This document shows positions 22,484 to 34,685 of a stretch of DNA of 64,000 bases, in pieces. Origin of the DNA: Antitrichia curtipendula (lineage: Eukaryota; Streptophyta; Bryopsida; Hypnales; Leucodontaceae); assembly GCA_951230915.1 (NCBI GenBank), contig OX579641.1, positions 21,306,254 through 21,370,253 of the forward strand, written 5' to 3'. The translations under genes and the position numbers were made by a program. Within the stretch, counting starts at the first letter, position 1. Each line of letters starts with the position of its first letter. Below the pieces are notes generated by a model. The model was not told the DNA's origin. It ran no database searches and saw only the letters and a program-made list of their open reading frames with translations.

Positions 22484-25429
22484 CCAAGATGAGAGGTCGG
22501 CTTAAGAGGTCGCCCAAGACGAGAGGTCACCTTAAGAGGTCGCCCTAGACAAGAGGTTGCCTACCCGCAATCGCCTAGCCCCGAAATCGCTCCTTAAATA
22601 CAAAATTTGACCAATTTTGAGACAAAGACAAAAGAAGGGCTTCCACCACCATCCGAGGTTGCCCAAGACAAGAGGTCACCTTAAGAGGTCGCCCAAGATA
22701 AGAGGTCGCCTACCCGCAGTGGCCTAGACCCGAAATCGCTCCTTAAAAACAAAATTTGACCAATTTTGAGATAAAGACAAAAGAAGGGCTCCCACCACCA
22801 TCCGAGGTCGCCCAAGACGAGAGGTCGCCTTAAGAGGTCGCCCAAGACGAGAGGTCACCTTAAGAGGTCGCCCAAGACAAGAGGTCGCCTACTCGCAGTT
22901 GCCTAGACCCGAAATTGGTCCTTAAACACAAAATTTGACCAATTTTGAGACAAAGACAAAAGAAGGGCTCCCACCACCACCCGAGGTCGTCCAAGACGAG
23001 AGGTCGCCTTAAGAGGTCGCCCTAGACAAGAGGTTGCCTACCCGCAATCGCCTAGCCCCGGAATCGCTCCTTAAATACAAAATTTGACCAATTTTGAGAC
23101 AAAGACAAAAGAAGGGCTTCCACCACCATCCGAGGTTGCCCAAGACGAGAGGTCGCCTTAAGAGGTCGCCCAAGATGAGAGGTCGGCTTAAGAGGTCGCC
23201 CAAGACGAGAGGTCACCTTAAGAGGTCGCCCTAGACAAGAGGTTGCCTACCCGCAATCGCCTAGCCCCGGAATCGCTCCTTAAATACAAAATTTGATTAA
23301 TTTTGAGACAAAGACAAAAGAAGGGCTTCCACCACCATCCGAGGTCGCCCAAGACAAGAGGTCACCTTAAAAAGTCGCCCAAGACAAGAGGTCGCCTATC
23401 CGTAGTCGCCTAGACCCGAAATCGCTCCTTAAAAACAAAATTTGACCAATTTTGAGACAACGACAAATGAAGGGCTTCCACCACCATCCGAGGTCGCCCA
23501 AGACGAGAGGTCGCCTTAAGAGGTCGCCCAAGATGAGAGGTCGGCTTAAGAGGTCGCCCAAGACGAGAGGTCACCTTAAGAGGTCGCCCTAGACAAGAGG
23601 TTGCCTACCCGCAATCGCCTAGCCCCGAAATCGCTCCTTAAATACAAAATTTGATTAATTTTGAGACAAAGACAAAAGAAGGGCTTCCACCACCATCCGA
23701 GGTTGCCCAAGACAAGAGGTCACCTTAAGAGGTCGCCCAAGATAAGGGGTCGCCTACCCGCAGTGGCTTAGACCCGAAATCGCTCCTTAAAAACAAAATT
23801 TGACCAATTTTGAGATAAAGACAAAAGAAGGGCTCCCACCACCATCCGAGGTCGCCCAAGACGAGAGGTCGCCTTAAGAGGTCGCCCAAGACGAGAGGTC
23901 ACCTTAAGAGGTCGCCCAAGACAAGAGGTCGCCTACCCCCGTTGCCTAGACCCGAAATTGGTCCTTAAACACAAAATTTGACCAATTTTGAGACAAAGAC
24001 AAAAGAAGGGCTTCCACCACCACCCGAGGTCGTCCAAGACGAGAGGTCGCCTTAAGAGGTCGCCCTAGACAAGAGGTTGCCTACCCGCAGTCGCCTAGAC
24101 CCGAAATCGCTCCTTAAAAACAAAATTTGACCAATTTTGAAACAAAGACAAAAGAAGGGCTTCCACCACCATCCGAGGTCGCCCAAGACAAGAGGTCGCC
24201 TTAACAGGTCGCCCAAGACGAGAGGTCACCTTAAGAGGTCGCCCAAGATAAGAGGTCGCCTACCCGCAGCCGCCTAGACCCGAAATCGCTCCTTAAAAAC
24301 AAAATTTGACCAATTTTGAGACAAAGACAAAAGAAGGGCTTCCACCACCATCCGAGGTCGCCCAAGACGAGAGGTCGCCTTAAGAGGTCGCCCAAGATGA
24401 GAGGTCGGCTTAAGAGGTCGCCCAAGACGAGAGGTCACCTTAAGAGGTCGCCCTAGACAAGAGGTTGCCTACCCGCAATCGCCTAGCCCCGAAATCGCTC
24501 CTTAAATACAAAATTTGATTAATTTTGAGACAAAGACAAAAGAAGGGCTTCCACCACCATCCGAGGTCGCCCAAGACAAGAGGTCGCCTTAACAGGTCGC
24601 CCAAGACGAGAGGTCACCTTAAGAGGTCGCCCAAGATAAGAGGTCGCCTACCCGCAGTCGCCTAGACCCGAAATCGCTCCTTAAAAACAAAATTTGACCA
24701 ATTTTGAGACAAAGACAAAAGAAGGGCTTCCACCACCATCCGAGGTCGCCCAAGACGAGAGGTCGCCTTAACAGGTCGCCCAAGACGAGAGGTCACCTTA
24801 AGAGGTCGCCCTAGACAAGAGGTTGCCTACCCGCAATCGCCTAGCCCCGAAATCGCTCCTTAAATACAAAATTTGATTAATTTTGAGACAAAGACAAAAG
24901 AAGGGCTTCCACCACCATCCGAGGTTGCCCAAGACAAGAGGTCACCTTAAGAGGTCGCCCAAGATAAGGGGTCGCCTACCCGCAGTGGCCTAGACCCGAA
25001 ATCGCTCCTTAAAAACAAAATTTGACCAATTTTGAGATAAAGACAAAAGAAGGGCTCCCACCACCATCCGAGGTCGCCCAAGACGAGAGGTCGCCTTAAG
25101 AGGTCGCCCAAGACGAGAGGTCACCTTAAGAGGTCGCCCAAGACAAGAGGTCGCCTACCCGCAGTTGCCTAGACCCGAAATTGGTCCTTAAACACAAAAT
25201 TTGACCAATTTTGAGACAAAGACAAAAGAAGGGCTTCCACCACCACCCGAGGTCGTCCAAGACGAGAGGTCGCCTTAAGAGGTCGCCCTAGACAAGAGGT
25301 TGCCTACCCGCAGTCGCCTAGACCCGAAATCGCTCCTTAAAAACAAAATTTGACCAATTTTGAGACAAAGACAAAAGAAGGGCTTCCACCACCATCCGAG
25401 GTCGCCCAAGACAAGAGGTCGCCTTAAGA
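22484..25429 (+). repeat. 2.95-kb nested block A' (in 12.1-kb copy 2)
   Basis: Counterpart of 10,345-13,296 at offset 12,139. It keeps the same one-base deletion (cctacccccgttg, near 23,936), showing that the deletion was present before the 12.1-kb duplication. A 209-bp monomer is missing at its right junction. Confidence 0.87.
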
Positions 25430-28175
25430 GGTCGCCCAAGATAAGAGGTCGCCTACCCGCAGTGGCCTAGACCCGAAATCGCTCCTTAAAAACAAAATTT
25501 GACCAATTTTGAGATAAAGACAAAAGAAGGGCTCCCACCACCATCCGAGGTCGCCCAAGACGAGAGGTCGCCTTAAGAGGTCGCCCAAGACGAGAGGTCA
25601 CCTTAAGAGGTCGCCCAAGACAAGAGGTCGCCTACTCGCAGTTGCCTAGACCCGAAATTGGTCCTTAAACACAAAATTTGACCAATTTTGAGACAAAGAC
25701 AAAAGAAGGGCTCCCACCACCACCCGAGGTCGTCCAAGACGAGAGGTCGCCTTAAGAGGTCGCCCTAGACAAGAGGTTGCCTACCCGCAATCGCCTAGCC
25801 CCGGAATCGCTCCTTAAATACAAAATTTGACCAATTTTGAGACAAAGACAAAAGAAGGGCTTCCACCACCATCCGAGGTTGCCCAAGACGAGAGGTCGCC
25901 TTAAGAGGTCGCCCAAGATGAGAGGTCGGCTTAAGAGGTCGCCCAAGACGAGAGGTCACCTTAAGAGGTCGCCCTAGACAAGAGGTTGCCTACCCGCAAT
26001 CGCCTAGCCCCGGAATCGCTCCTTAAATACAAAATTTGATTAATTTTGAGACAAAGACAAAAGAAGGGCTTCCACCACCATCCGAGGTCGCCCAAGACAA
26101 GAGGTCACCTTAAAAAGTCGCCCAAGACAAGAGGTCGCCTATCCGTAGTCGCCTAGACCCGAAATCGCTCCTTAAAAACAAAATTTGACCAATTTTGAGA
26201 CAACGACAAATGAAGGGCTTCCACCACCATCCGAGGTCGCCCAAGATGAGAGGTCGCCTTAAGAGGTCGCCCAAGATGAGAGGTCGGATTAAGAGGTCGC
26301 CCAAGACGAGAGGTCACCTTAAGAGGTCGCCCTAGACAAGAGGTTGCCTACCCGCAATCGCCTAGCCCCGAAATCGCTCCTTAAATACAAAATTTGATTA
26401 ATTTTGAGACAAAGACAAAAGAAGGGCTTCCACCACCATCCGAGGTTGCCCAAGACAAGAGGTCACCTTAAGAGGTCGCCCAAGATAAGGGGTCGCCTAC
26501 CCGCAGTGGCTTAGACCCGAAATCGCTCCTTAAAAACAAAATTTGACCAATTTTGAGATAAAGACAAAAGAAGGGCTCCCACCACCATCCGAGGTCGCCC
26601 AAGACGAGAGGTCGCCTTAAGAGGTCGCCCAAGACGAGAGGTCACCTTAAGAGGTCGCCCAAGACAAGAGGTCGCCTACCCGCAGTTGCCTAGACCCGAA
26701 ATTGGTCCTTAAACACAAAATTTGACCAATTTTGAGACAAAGACAAAAGAAGGGCTTCCACCACCACCCGAGGTCGTCCAAGACGAGAGGTCGCCTTAAG
26801 AGGTCGCCCTAGACAAGAGGTTGCCTACCCGCAGTCGCCTAGACCCGAAATCGCTCCTTAAAAACAAAATTTGACCAATTTTGAGACAAAGACAAAAGAA
26901 GGGCTTCCACCACCATCCGAGGTCGCCCAAGACAAGAGGTCGCCTTAACAGGTCGCCCAAGACGAGAGGTCACCTTAAGAGGTCGCCCAAGATAAGAGGT
27001 CGCCTACCCGCAGCCGCCTAGACCCGAAATCGCTCCTTAAAAACAAAATTTGACCAATTTTGAGACAAAGACAAAAGAAGGGCTTCCACCACCATCCGAG
27101 GTCGCCCAAGACGAGAGGTCGCCTTAAGAGGTCGCCCAAGATGAGAGGTCGGCTTAAGAGGTCGCCCAAGACGAGAGGTCACCTTAAGAGGTCGCCCTAG
27201 ACAAGAGGTTGCCTACCCGCAATCGCCTAGCCCCGAAATCGCTCCTTAAATACAAAATTTGATTAATTTTGAGACAAAGACAAAAGAAGGGCTTCCACCA
27301 CCATCCGAGGTCGCCCAAGACAAGAGGTCGCCTTAACAGGTCGCCCAAGACGAGAGGTCACCTTAAGAGGTCGCCCAAGATAAGAGGTCGCCTACCCGCA
27401 GTCGCCTAGACCCGAAATCGCTCCTTAAAAACAAAATTTGACCAATTTTGAGACAAAGACAAAAGAAGGGCTTCCACCACCATCCGAGGTCGCCCAAGAC
27501 GAGAGGTCGCCTTAACAGGTCGCCCAAGACGAGAGGTCACCTTAAGAGGTCGCCCTAGACAAGAGGTTGCCTACCCGCAATCGCCTAGCCCCGAAATCGC
27601 TCCTTAAATACAAAATTTGATTAATTTTGAGACAAAGACAAAAGAAGGGCTTCCACCACCATCCGAGGTTGCCCAAGACAAGAGGTCACCTTAAGAGGTC
27701 GCCCAAGATAAGGGGTCGCCTACCCGCAGTGGCCTAGACCCGAAATCGCTCCTTAAAAACAAAATTTGACCAATTTTGAGATAAAGACAAAAGAAGGGCT
27801 CCCACCACCATCCGAGGTCGCCCAAGACGAGAGGTCGCCTTAAGAGGTCGCCCAAGACGAGAGGTCACCTTAAGAGGTCGCCCAAGACAAGAGGTCGCCT
27901 ACCCGCAGTTGCCTAGACCCGAAATTGGTCCTTAAACACAAAATTTGACCAATTTTGAGACAAAGACAAAAGAAGGGCTTCCACCACCACCCGAGGTCGT
28001 CCAAGACGAGAGGTCGCCTTAAGAGGTCGCCCTAGACAAGAGGTTGCCTACCCGCAGTCGCCTAGACCCGAAATCGCTCCTTAAAAACAAAATTTGACCA
28101 ATTTTGAAACAAAGACAAAAGAAGGGCTTCCACCACCATCCGAGGTCGCCCAAGACAAGAGGTCGCCTTAACAGG
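25430..28175 (+). repeat. 2.95-kb nested block B' (in 12.1-kb copy 2)
   Basis: Counterpart of 13,297-16,215. It lacks the 209 bp lost at the A'/B' junction but retains the 30-bp subrepeat missing from B. It shares the B-specific gatgagaggtcgcc (near 26,245). Confidence 0.86.
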
Positions 28176-30492
28176 TCGCCCAAGACGAGAGGTCACCTTA
28201 AGAGGTCGCCCAAGATAAGAGGTCGCCTACCCGCAGCCGCCTAGACCCGAAATCGCTCCTTAAAAACAAAATTTGACCAATTTTGAGACAAAGACAAAAG
28301 AAGGGCTTCCACCACCATCCGAGGTCGCCCAAGACGAGAGGTCGCCTTAAGAGGTCGCCCAAGATGAGAGGTCGGCTTAAGAGGTCGCCCAAGACGAGAG
28401 GTCACCTTAAGAGGTCGCCCTAGACAAGAGGTTGCCTACCCGCAATCGCCTAGCCCCGAAATCGCTCCTTAAATACAAAATTTGATTAATTTTGAGACAA
28501 AGACAAAAGAAGGGCTTCCACCACCATCCGAGGTCGCCCAAGACAAGAGGTCGCCTTAACAGGTCGCCCAAGACGAGAGGTCACCTTAAGAGGTCGCCCA
28601 AGATAAGAGGTCGCCTACCCGCAGTCGCCTAGACCCGAAATCGCTCCTTAAAAACAAAATTTGACCAATTTTGAGACAAAGACAAAAGAAGGGCTTCCAC
28701 CACCATCCGAGGTCGCCCAAGACGAGAGGTCGCCTTAAGAGGTCGCCCAAGATGAGAGGTCGGCTTAAGAGGTCGCCCAAGACGAGAGGTCACCTTAAGA
28801 GGTCGCCCTAGACAAGAGGTTGCCTACCCGCAATCGCCTAGCCCCGAAATCGCTCCTTAAATACAAAATTTGATTAATTTTGAGACAAAGACAAAAGAAG
28901 GGCTTCCACCACCATCCGAGGTTGCCCAAGACAAGAGGTCACCTTAAGAGGTCGCCCAAGATAAGAGGTCGCCTACCCGCAGTGGCCTAGACCCGAAATC
29001 GCTCCTTAAAAACAAAATTTGACCAATTTTGAGATAAAGACAAAAGAAGGGCTTCCACCACCATCCGAGGTCGCCCAAGACAAGAAGTCACCTTAAGAGG
29101 TCGCCCAAGATAAGAGGCCGCTTACCCGCAGTCGCCTAGATTCGAAATCGCTCCTTTAAAACAAAATTTGACCAATTTTGAGACAAAGACAAAAGAAGGG
29201 CTCCCACCACCATCCGAGGTCGCCCAAGACGAGAGGTCGCCTTAAGAGGTCGCCCAAGACGAGAGGTCACCTTAAGAGGTCGCCCAAGACAAGAGGTCGC
29301 CTACCCGCAGTTGCCTAGACCCGAAATTGGTCCTTAAACACAAAATTTGACCAATTTTGAGACAAAGACAAAAGAAGGGCTCCCACCACCATCCGAGGTC
29401 GCCCAAGACGAGAGGTCGCCTTAAGTGGTCGCCCAAGACGAGAGGTCACCTTAAGAGGTCGCCCTAGATAAGAGGCCGCTTACCCGCAGTCGCCTAGATT
29501 CGAAATCGCTCCTTTAAAACAAAATTTGACCAATTTTGAGACAAAGACAAAAGAAGGGCTCCCACCACCATCCGAGGTCGCCCAAGACAAGAGGTCACCT
29601 TAAAAAGTCGCCCAAGACAAGAGGTCGCCTATCCGTAGTCGCCTAGACCCGAAATCGCTCCTTAAAAACAAAATTTGACCAATTTTGAGACAACGACAAA
29701 TGAAGGGCTTCCACCACCATCCGAGGTCGCCCAAGACGAGAGGTCGCCTTAAGAGGTCGCCCAAGATGAGAGGTCGGCTTAAGAGGTCGCCCAAGACGAG
29801 AGGTCACCTTAAGAGGTCGCCCTAGACAAGAGGTTGCCTACCCGCAATCGCCTAGCCCCGAAATCGCTCCTTAAATACAAAATTTGACCAATTTTGAGAC
29901 AAAGACAAAAGAAGGGCTTCCACCACCATCCGAGGTCGCCCAAGACGAGAGGTCGCCTTAAGAGGTCGCCCAAGATGAGAGGTCGGCTTAAGAGGTCGCC
30001 CAAGACGAGAGGTCACCTTAAGAGGTCGCCCTAGACAAGAGGTTGCCTACCCGCAATCGCCTAGCCCCGAAATCGCTCCTTAAATACAAAATTTGATTAA
30101 TTTTGAGACAAAGACAAAAGAAGGGCTTCCACCACCATCCGAGGTTGCCCAAGACAAGAGGTCACCTTAAGAGGTCGCCCAAGATAAGAGGTCGCCTACC
30201 CGCAGTGGCCTAGACCCGAAATCGCTCCTTAAAAACAAAATTTGACCAATTTTGAGATAAAGACAAAAGAAGGGCTCCCACCACCATCCGAGGTCGCCCA
30301 AGACGAGAGGTCGCCTTAAGAGGTCGCCCAAGACGAGAGGTCACCTTAAGAGGTCGCCCAAGACAAGAGGTCGCCTACCCGCAGTTGCCTAGACCCGAAA
30401 TTGGTCCTTAAACACAAAATTTGACCAATTTTGAGACAAAGACAAAAGAAGGGCTCCCACCACCACCCGAGGTCGTCCAAGACGAGAGGTCG

Positions 30493-30632
30493 CCTTAAGA
30501 GGTCGCCCTAGACAAGAGGTTGCCTACCCGCAATCGCCTAGCCCCGAAATCGCTCCTTAAATACAAAATTTGATTAATTTTGAGACAAAGACAAAAGAAG
30601 GGCTTCCACCACCATCCGAGGTCGCCCAAGAC
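30493..30632 (+). repeat. Start of a third 12.1-kb unit, truncated
   Basis: The first 140 bases or so after copy 2 match the start of copy 2 (offset 11,960) and so look like a third copy. The match ends near 30,633, where this region reads gacaagaggtcacc and copy 2 reads gacgagaggtcgcc. A partial third unit is what unequal exchange or a rolling-circle-like expansion leaves behind. Confidence 0.7.
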
Positions 30633-30960
30633 AAGAGGTCACCTTAAGAGGTCGCCCAAGATAAGAGGCCGCTTACCCGCAGTCGCCTAGATTCGAAATC
30701 GCTCCTTTAAAACAAAATTTGACCAATTTTGAGACAAAGACAAAAGAAGGGCTCCCACCACCATCCGAGGTCGCCCAGGACGAGAGGTCGCCTTAAGAGG
30801 TCGCCCAAGACGAGAGGTCACCTTAAGAGGTCGCCCAAGACAAGAGGTCGCCTACCCGGAGTTGCCTAGACCCGAAATTGGTCCTTAAACACAAAATTTG
30901 ACCAATTTTGAGACAAAGACAAAAGAAGGGCTCCCACCACCATCCGAGGTCGCCCAAGAC

Positions 30961-31320
30961 GAGAAGGTCGCCTTAAGAGGTCGCCCAAGACGAGAGGTCA
31001 CCTTATGAGGTCGCCCAAGACAAGAGGTCGCCTACCCGCAGTTGCCTAGACCCGAAATTGGTCCTTAAACACAAAATTTGACCAATTTTGAGACAAAGAC
31101 AAAAGAAGGGCTCCCACCACCATCCGAGGTCGCCCAAGACGAGAAGGTCGCCTTAAGAGGTCGCCCAAGACGAGAGGTCACCTTATGAGGTCGCCCAAGA
31201 CAAGAGGTCGCCTACCCGCAGTTGCCTAGACCCGAAATTGGTCCTTAAACACAAAATTTGACCAATTTTGAGACAAAGACAAAAGAAGGGCTTCCACCAC
31301 CATCCGAGGTCGCCCAAGAC
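30961..31320 (+). repeat. 180-bp unit in tandem duplicate, marked by a one-base insertion
   Basis: Two adjacent monomers both carry an inserted a (gagaaggtcg at 30,961 and at 31,141), which makes the repeat 180 bp instead of 179. The two units are identical except for one c/t difference in the final anchor (cttcc near 31,292). The insertion is not seen elsewhere in the window, so it arose once and was then copied with its whole monomer. Confidence 0.93.
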
Positions 31321-33180
31321 AAGAGGTCACCTTAAAAAGTCGCCCAAGACAAGAGGTCGCGTATCCGTAGTCGCCTAGACCCGAAATCGCTCCTTAAACA
31401 CAAAATTTGACCAATTTTGAGACAAAGACAAAAGAAGGGCTTCCACCACCATCCGAGGTCGCCCAAGACAAGAGGTCACCTTAAGAGGTCGCCCAAGATA
31501 AGAGGTCGCCTACCCGCAGTCGCCTAGACCCGAAAGCGCTCCTTAAAAACAAAATTTGACCAATTTTGAGACAAAGACAAAAGAAGGGCTCCCACCACCA
31601 TCCGAGGTCGCCCAAGACGAGAGGTCGCCTTAAGAGGTCGCCCAAGACGAGAGGTCGCCTTAAGAGGTCGCCCACGACGAGAGGTCACCTTAAGAGGTCG
31701 CCCAAGACAAGAGGTCGCCTACCCGCAGTTGCCTAGACCCGAAATTGGTCCTTAAACACAAAATTTGACCAATTTTGAGACAAAGACAAAAGAAGGGCTC
31801 CCACCACCATCCGAGGTCGCCCAAGAGGAGAGGACGCCTTAAGAGGTCGCCCAAGACGAGAGGTCACCTTAAGAGGTCGCCCAAGACAAGAGGTCGCCTA
31901 CCCGCAGTTGCCTTGACCCGAAATTGGTCCTTAAACACAAAATTTGTCCACTTTTGAGACAAAGACAAAAGAAGGGCTTCCACCACCATCCGAGGTCGCC
32001 CAAGACAAGAGGTCGCCTTAAGAGGTCGCCCAAGACGAGAGGTCACCTTAAGAGGTCGCCCAAGACAAGAGGTCGCCTACCCGCAGTCGCCTAGACCCGA
32101 AATTGGTCCTTAAAAACAAAATTTGACCAATTTTGAGACAAAGACAAAAGAAGGGCTTCCACCACCATCCGAGGTCGCCCAAGACAAGAGGTCACCTTAA
32201 AAAGTCGCCCAAGACAAGAGGTCGCCTATCTGTAGTCGCCTAGACCCGAAATCGCTCCTTAAAAACAAAATTTGACCAATTTTGAAACAAAGACAAAAGA
32301 AGGGCTTCCACCACCATCCGAGGTCGCCCAAGACAAGAGGTCACCTTAAAAAGTCGCCCAAGACAAGAGGTCGCCTACCCGCAGTCGCCTAGACCCGAAA
32401 TCGCTCCTTAAAAACAAAATTTGACCAATTTTGAGACAAAGACAAAAGAAGGGCTTCCACCACCATCCGAGGTGGCCCAAGACGAGAGGTCGCCTTAAGA
32501 GGTCGCCCAAGATGAGAGGTCGGCTTAAGAGGTCGCCCAAGACGAGAGGTCACCTTAAGAGGTCGCCCTAGACAAGAGGTTGCCTACCCGCAATCGCCTA
32601 GCCCCGAAATCGCTCCTTAAATACAAAATTTGATTAATTTTGAGACAAAGACAAAAGAAGGGCTTCCACCACCATCCGAGGTCGCCCAAGACAAGAGGTC
32701 GCCTTAACAGGTCGCCCAAGACGAGAGGTCACCTTAAGAGGTCGCCCAAGATAAGAGGTCGCCTACCCGCAGTCGCCTAGACCCGAAATCGCTCCTTAAA
32801 AACAAAATTTGACCAATTTTGAGACAAAGACAAAAGAAGGGCTTCCACCACCATCCGAGGTTGCCCAAGACAAGAGGTCACCTTAAGAGGTCGCCCAAGA
32901 TAAGAGGTCGCCTACCCGCAGTGGCCTAGACCCGAAATCGCTCCTTAAAAACAAAATTTGACCAATTTTGAGATAAAGACAAAAGAAGGGCTCCCACCAC
33001 CATCCGAGGTCGTCCAAGACGAGAGGTCGCCTTAAGAGGTCGCCCTAGACAAGAGGTTGCCTACCCGCAATCGCCTAGCCCCGAAATCGCTCCTTAAATA
33101 CAAAATTTGACCAATTTTGAGACAAAGACAAAAGAAGGGCTCCCACCACCACCCGAGGTCGTCCAAGACGAGAGGTCGCT

Positions 33181-33490
33181 TTAAGAGGTCGCCCTAGACA
33201 AGAGGTTGCCTACCCGCAAACGCCTAGCCCCGAAATCGCTCCTTAAATACAAAATTTGACCAATTTTGAGACAAAGACAAAAGAAGGGCTTCCACCACCA
33301 TCCGAGGTCGCCCAAGACGAGAGGTCGCCTTAAGAGGTCGCCCGAGATGAGAGGTCGGCTTAAGAGGTCGCCCAAGACGAGAGGACACCTTAAGAGGTCG
33401 CCCCAGAGAAGAGGTTGCCTACCCGCAATCGCCTAGCCCCGAAATCGCTCCTTAAATACAAAATTTGATTAATTTTGAGACAAAGACAAA
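33181..33490 (+). repeat. Short segment shared with 36,135-36,444
   Basis: Three rare variants (cccgagatgag, gaggacacc and gccccagagaagagg) occur together here and again exactly 2,954 bp downstream (gccccag run starting 33,401 and 36,355). No other place I read carries the set. Confidence 0.72.
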
Positions 33491-34685
33491 AGAAGGGCTT
33501 CCACCACCATCCGAGGTCGCCCAAGACGAGAGGTCACCTTAAGAGGTCGCCCAAGATGAGAGGTCGGCTTAAGAGGTCGCCCAAGACGAGAGGTCACCTT
33601 AAGAGGTCGCCCAAGACAAGAGGTCGCCTACCCGCAGTTGCCTAGACCCGAAATTGGTCCTTAAACACAAAATTTGACCAATTTTGAGACAAAGACAAAA
33701 GAAGGGCTCCCACCACCATCCGAGGTCGCCCAAGAGGAGAGGACGCCTTAAGAGGTCGCCCAAGACGAGAGGTCACCTTAAGAGGTCGCCCAAGACAAGA
33801 GGTCGCCTACCCGCAGTTGCCTAGACCCGAAATTGGTCCTTAAACACAAAATTTGTCCACTTTTGAGACAAAGACAAAAGAAGGGCTTCCACCACCATCC
33901 GAGGTCGCCCAAGACAAGAGGTCGCCTTAAAAAGTCGCCCAAGACAAGAGGTCGCCTATCCGTAGTCGCCTAGACCCGAAATCGCTCCTTAAAAACAAAA
34001 TTTGACCAATTTTGAGACAACGACAAATGAAGGGCTTCCACCACCATCCGAGGTCGCCCAAGACGAGAGGTCGCCTTAAGAGGTCGCCCAAGATGAGAGG
34101 TCGGCTTAAGAGGTCGCCCAAGACAAGAGGTCACCTTAAGAGGTCGCCCTAGACAAGAGGTTGCCTACCCGCAATCGCCTAGCCCCGAAATCGCTCCTTA
34201 AATACAAAATTTGACCAATTTTGAGACAAAGACAAAAGAAGGGCTTCCACCACCATCCGAGGTCGCCCAAGACGAGAGGTCACCTTAAGAGGTCGCCCAA
34301 GATGAGAGGTCGGCTTAAGAGGTCGCCCAAGACGAGAGGTCACCTTAAGAGGTCGCCCAAGACAAGAGGTCGCCTACCCGCAGTTGCCTAGACCCGAAAT
34401 TGGTCCTTAAACACAAAATTTGACCAATTTTGAGACAAAGACAAAAGAAGGGCTCCCACCACCATCCGAGGTCGCCCAAGAGGAGAGGACGCCTTAAGAG
34501 GTCGCCCAAGACGAGAGGTCACCTTAAGAGGTCGCCCAAGACAAGAGGTCGCCTACCCGTAGTTGCCTAGACCCGAAATTGGTCCTTAAACACAAAATTT
34601 GTCCACTTTTGAGACAAAGACAAAAGAAGGGCTTCCACCACCATCCGAGGTCGCCCAAGACAAGAGGTCGCCTTAAGAGGTCGCC
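33440..34685 (+). repeat. 746-bp-spaced duplication
   Basis: About 0.5 kb at 33,440-33,930 recurs 746 bp later (179 + 179 + 179 + 209). Both copies have the rare caagaggagaggacgcc (33,734 and 34,480) and the broken dyad tttgtccactttt (33,853 and 34,599). The same pair of markers also occurs once at 31,825-31,950. The copies part where one has ccttaaaaagtcgcc and the other ccttaagaggtcgcc. Confidence 0.82.

Larger units (their letters stand above)
18533..30492 (+). repeat. 12.1-kb higher-order unit, copy 2 (11,960 bp)
   Basis: Direct tandem copy of the preceding unit. The offset is 12,139 bp up to about 25,428, then 11,930 bp after the loss of one 209-bp monomer, then 11,960 bp after about 26,270, where this copy keeps a 30-bp subrepeat that copy 1 lacks. 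Private substitutions include ggtcggattaag near 26,287 and cttaagtggtcg near 29,426. By-eye differences outside the indels are on the order of one to two dozen in 12 kb, far fewer than between neighbouring monomers. Confidence 0.93.

Noticed and set aside
31775..31957. Plus-strand 60-residue basic frames (similar ones at 53,774, 59,216, 61,108, 61,989 and 62,930) rich in R, K and P
   Set aside because: They are translations of the same subrepeats in another frame. The basic, arginine-rich look follows from aggtcgcccaagacg repeats. No sign of real coding.
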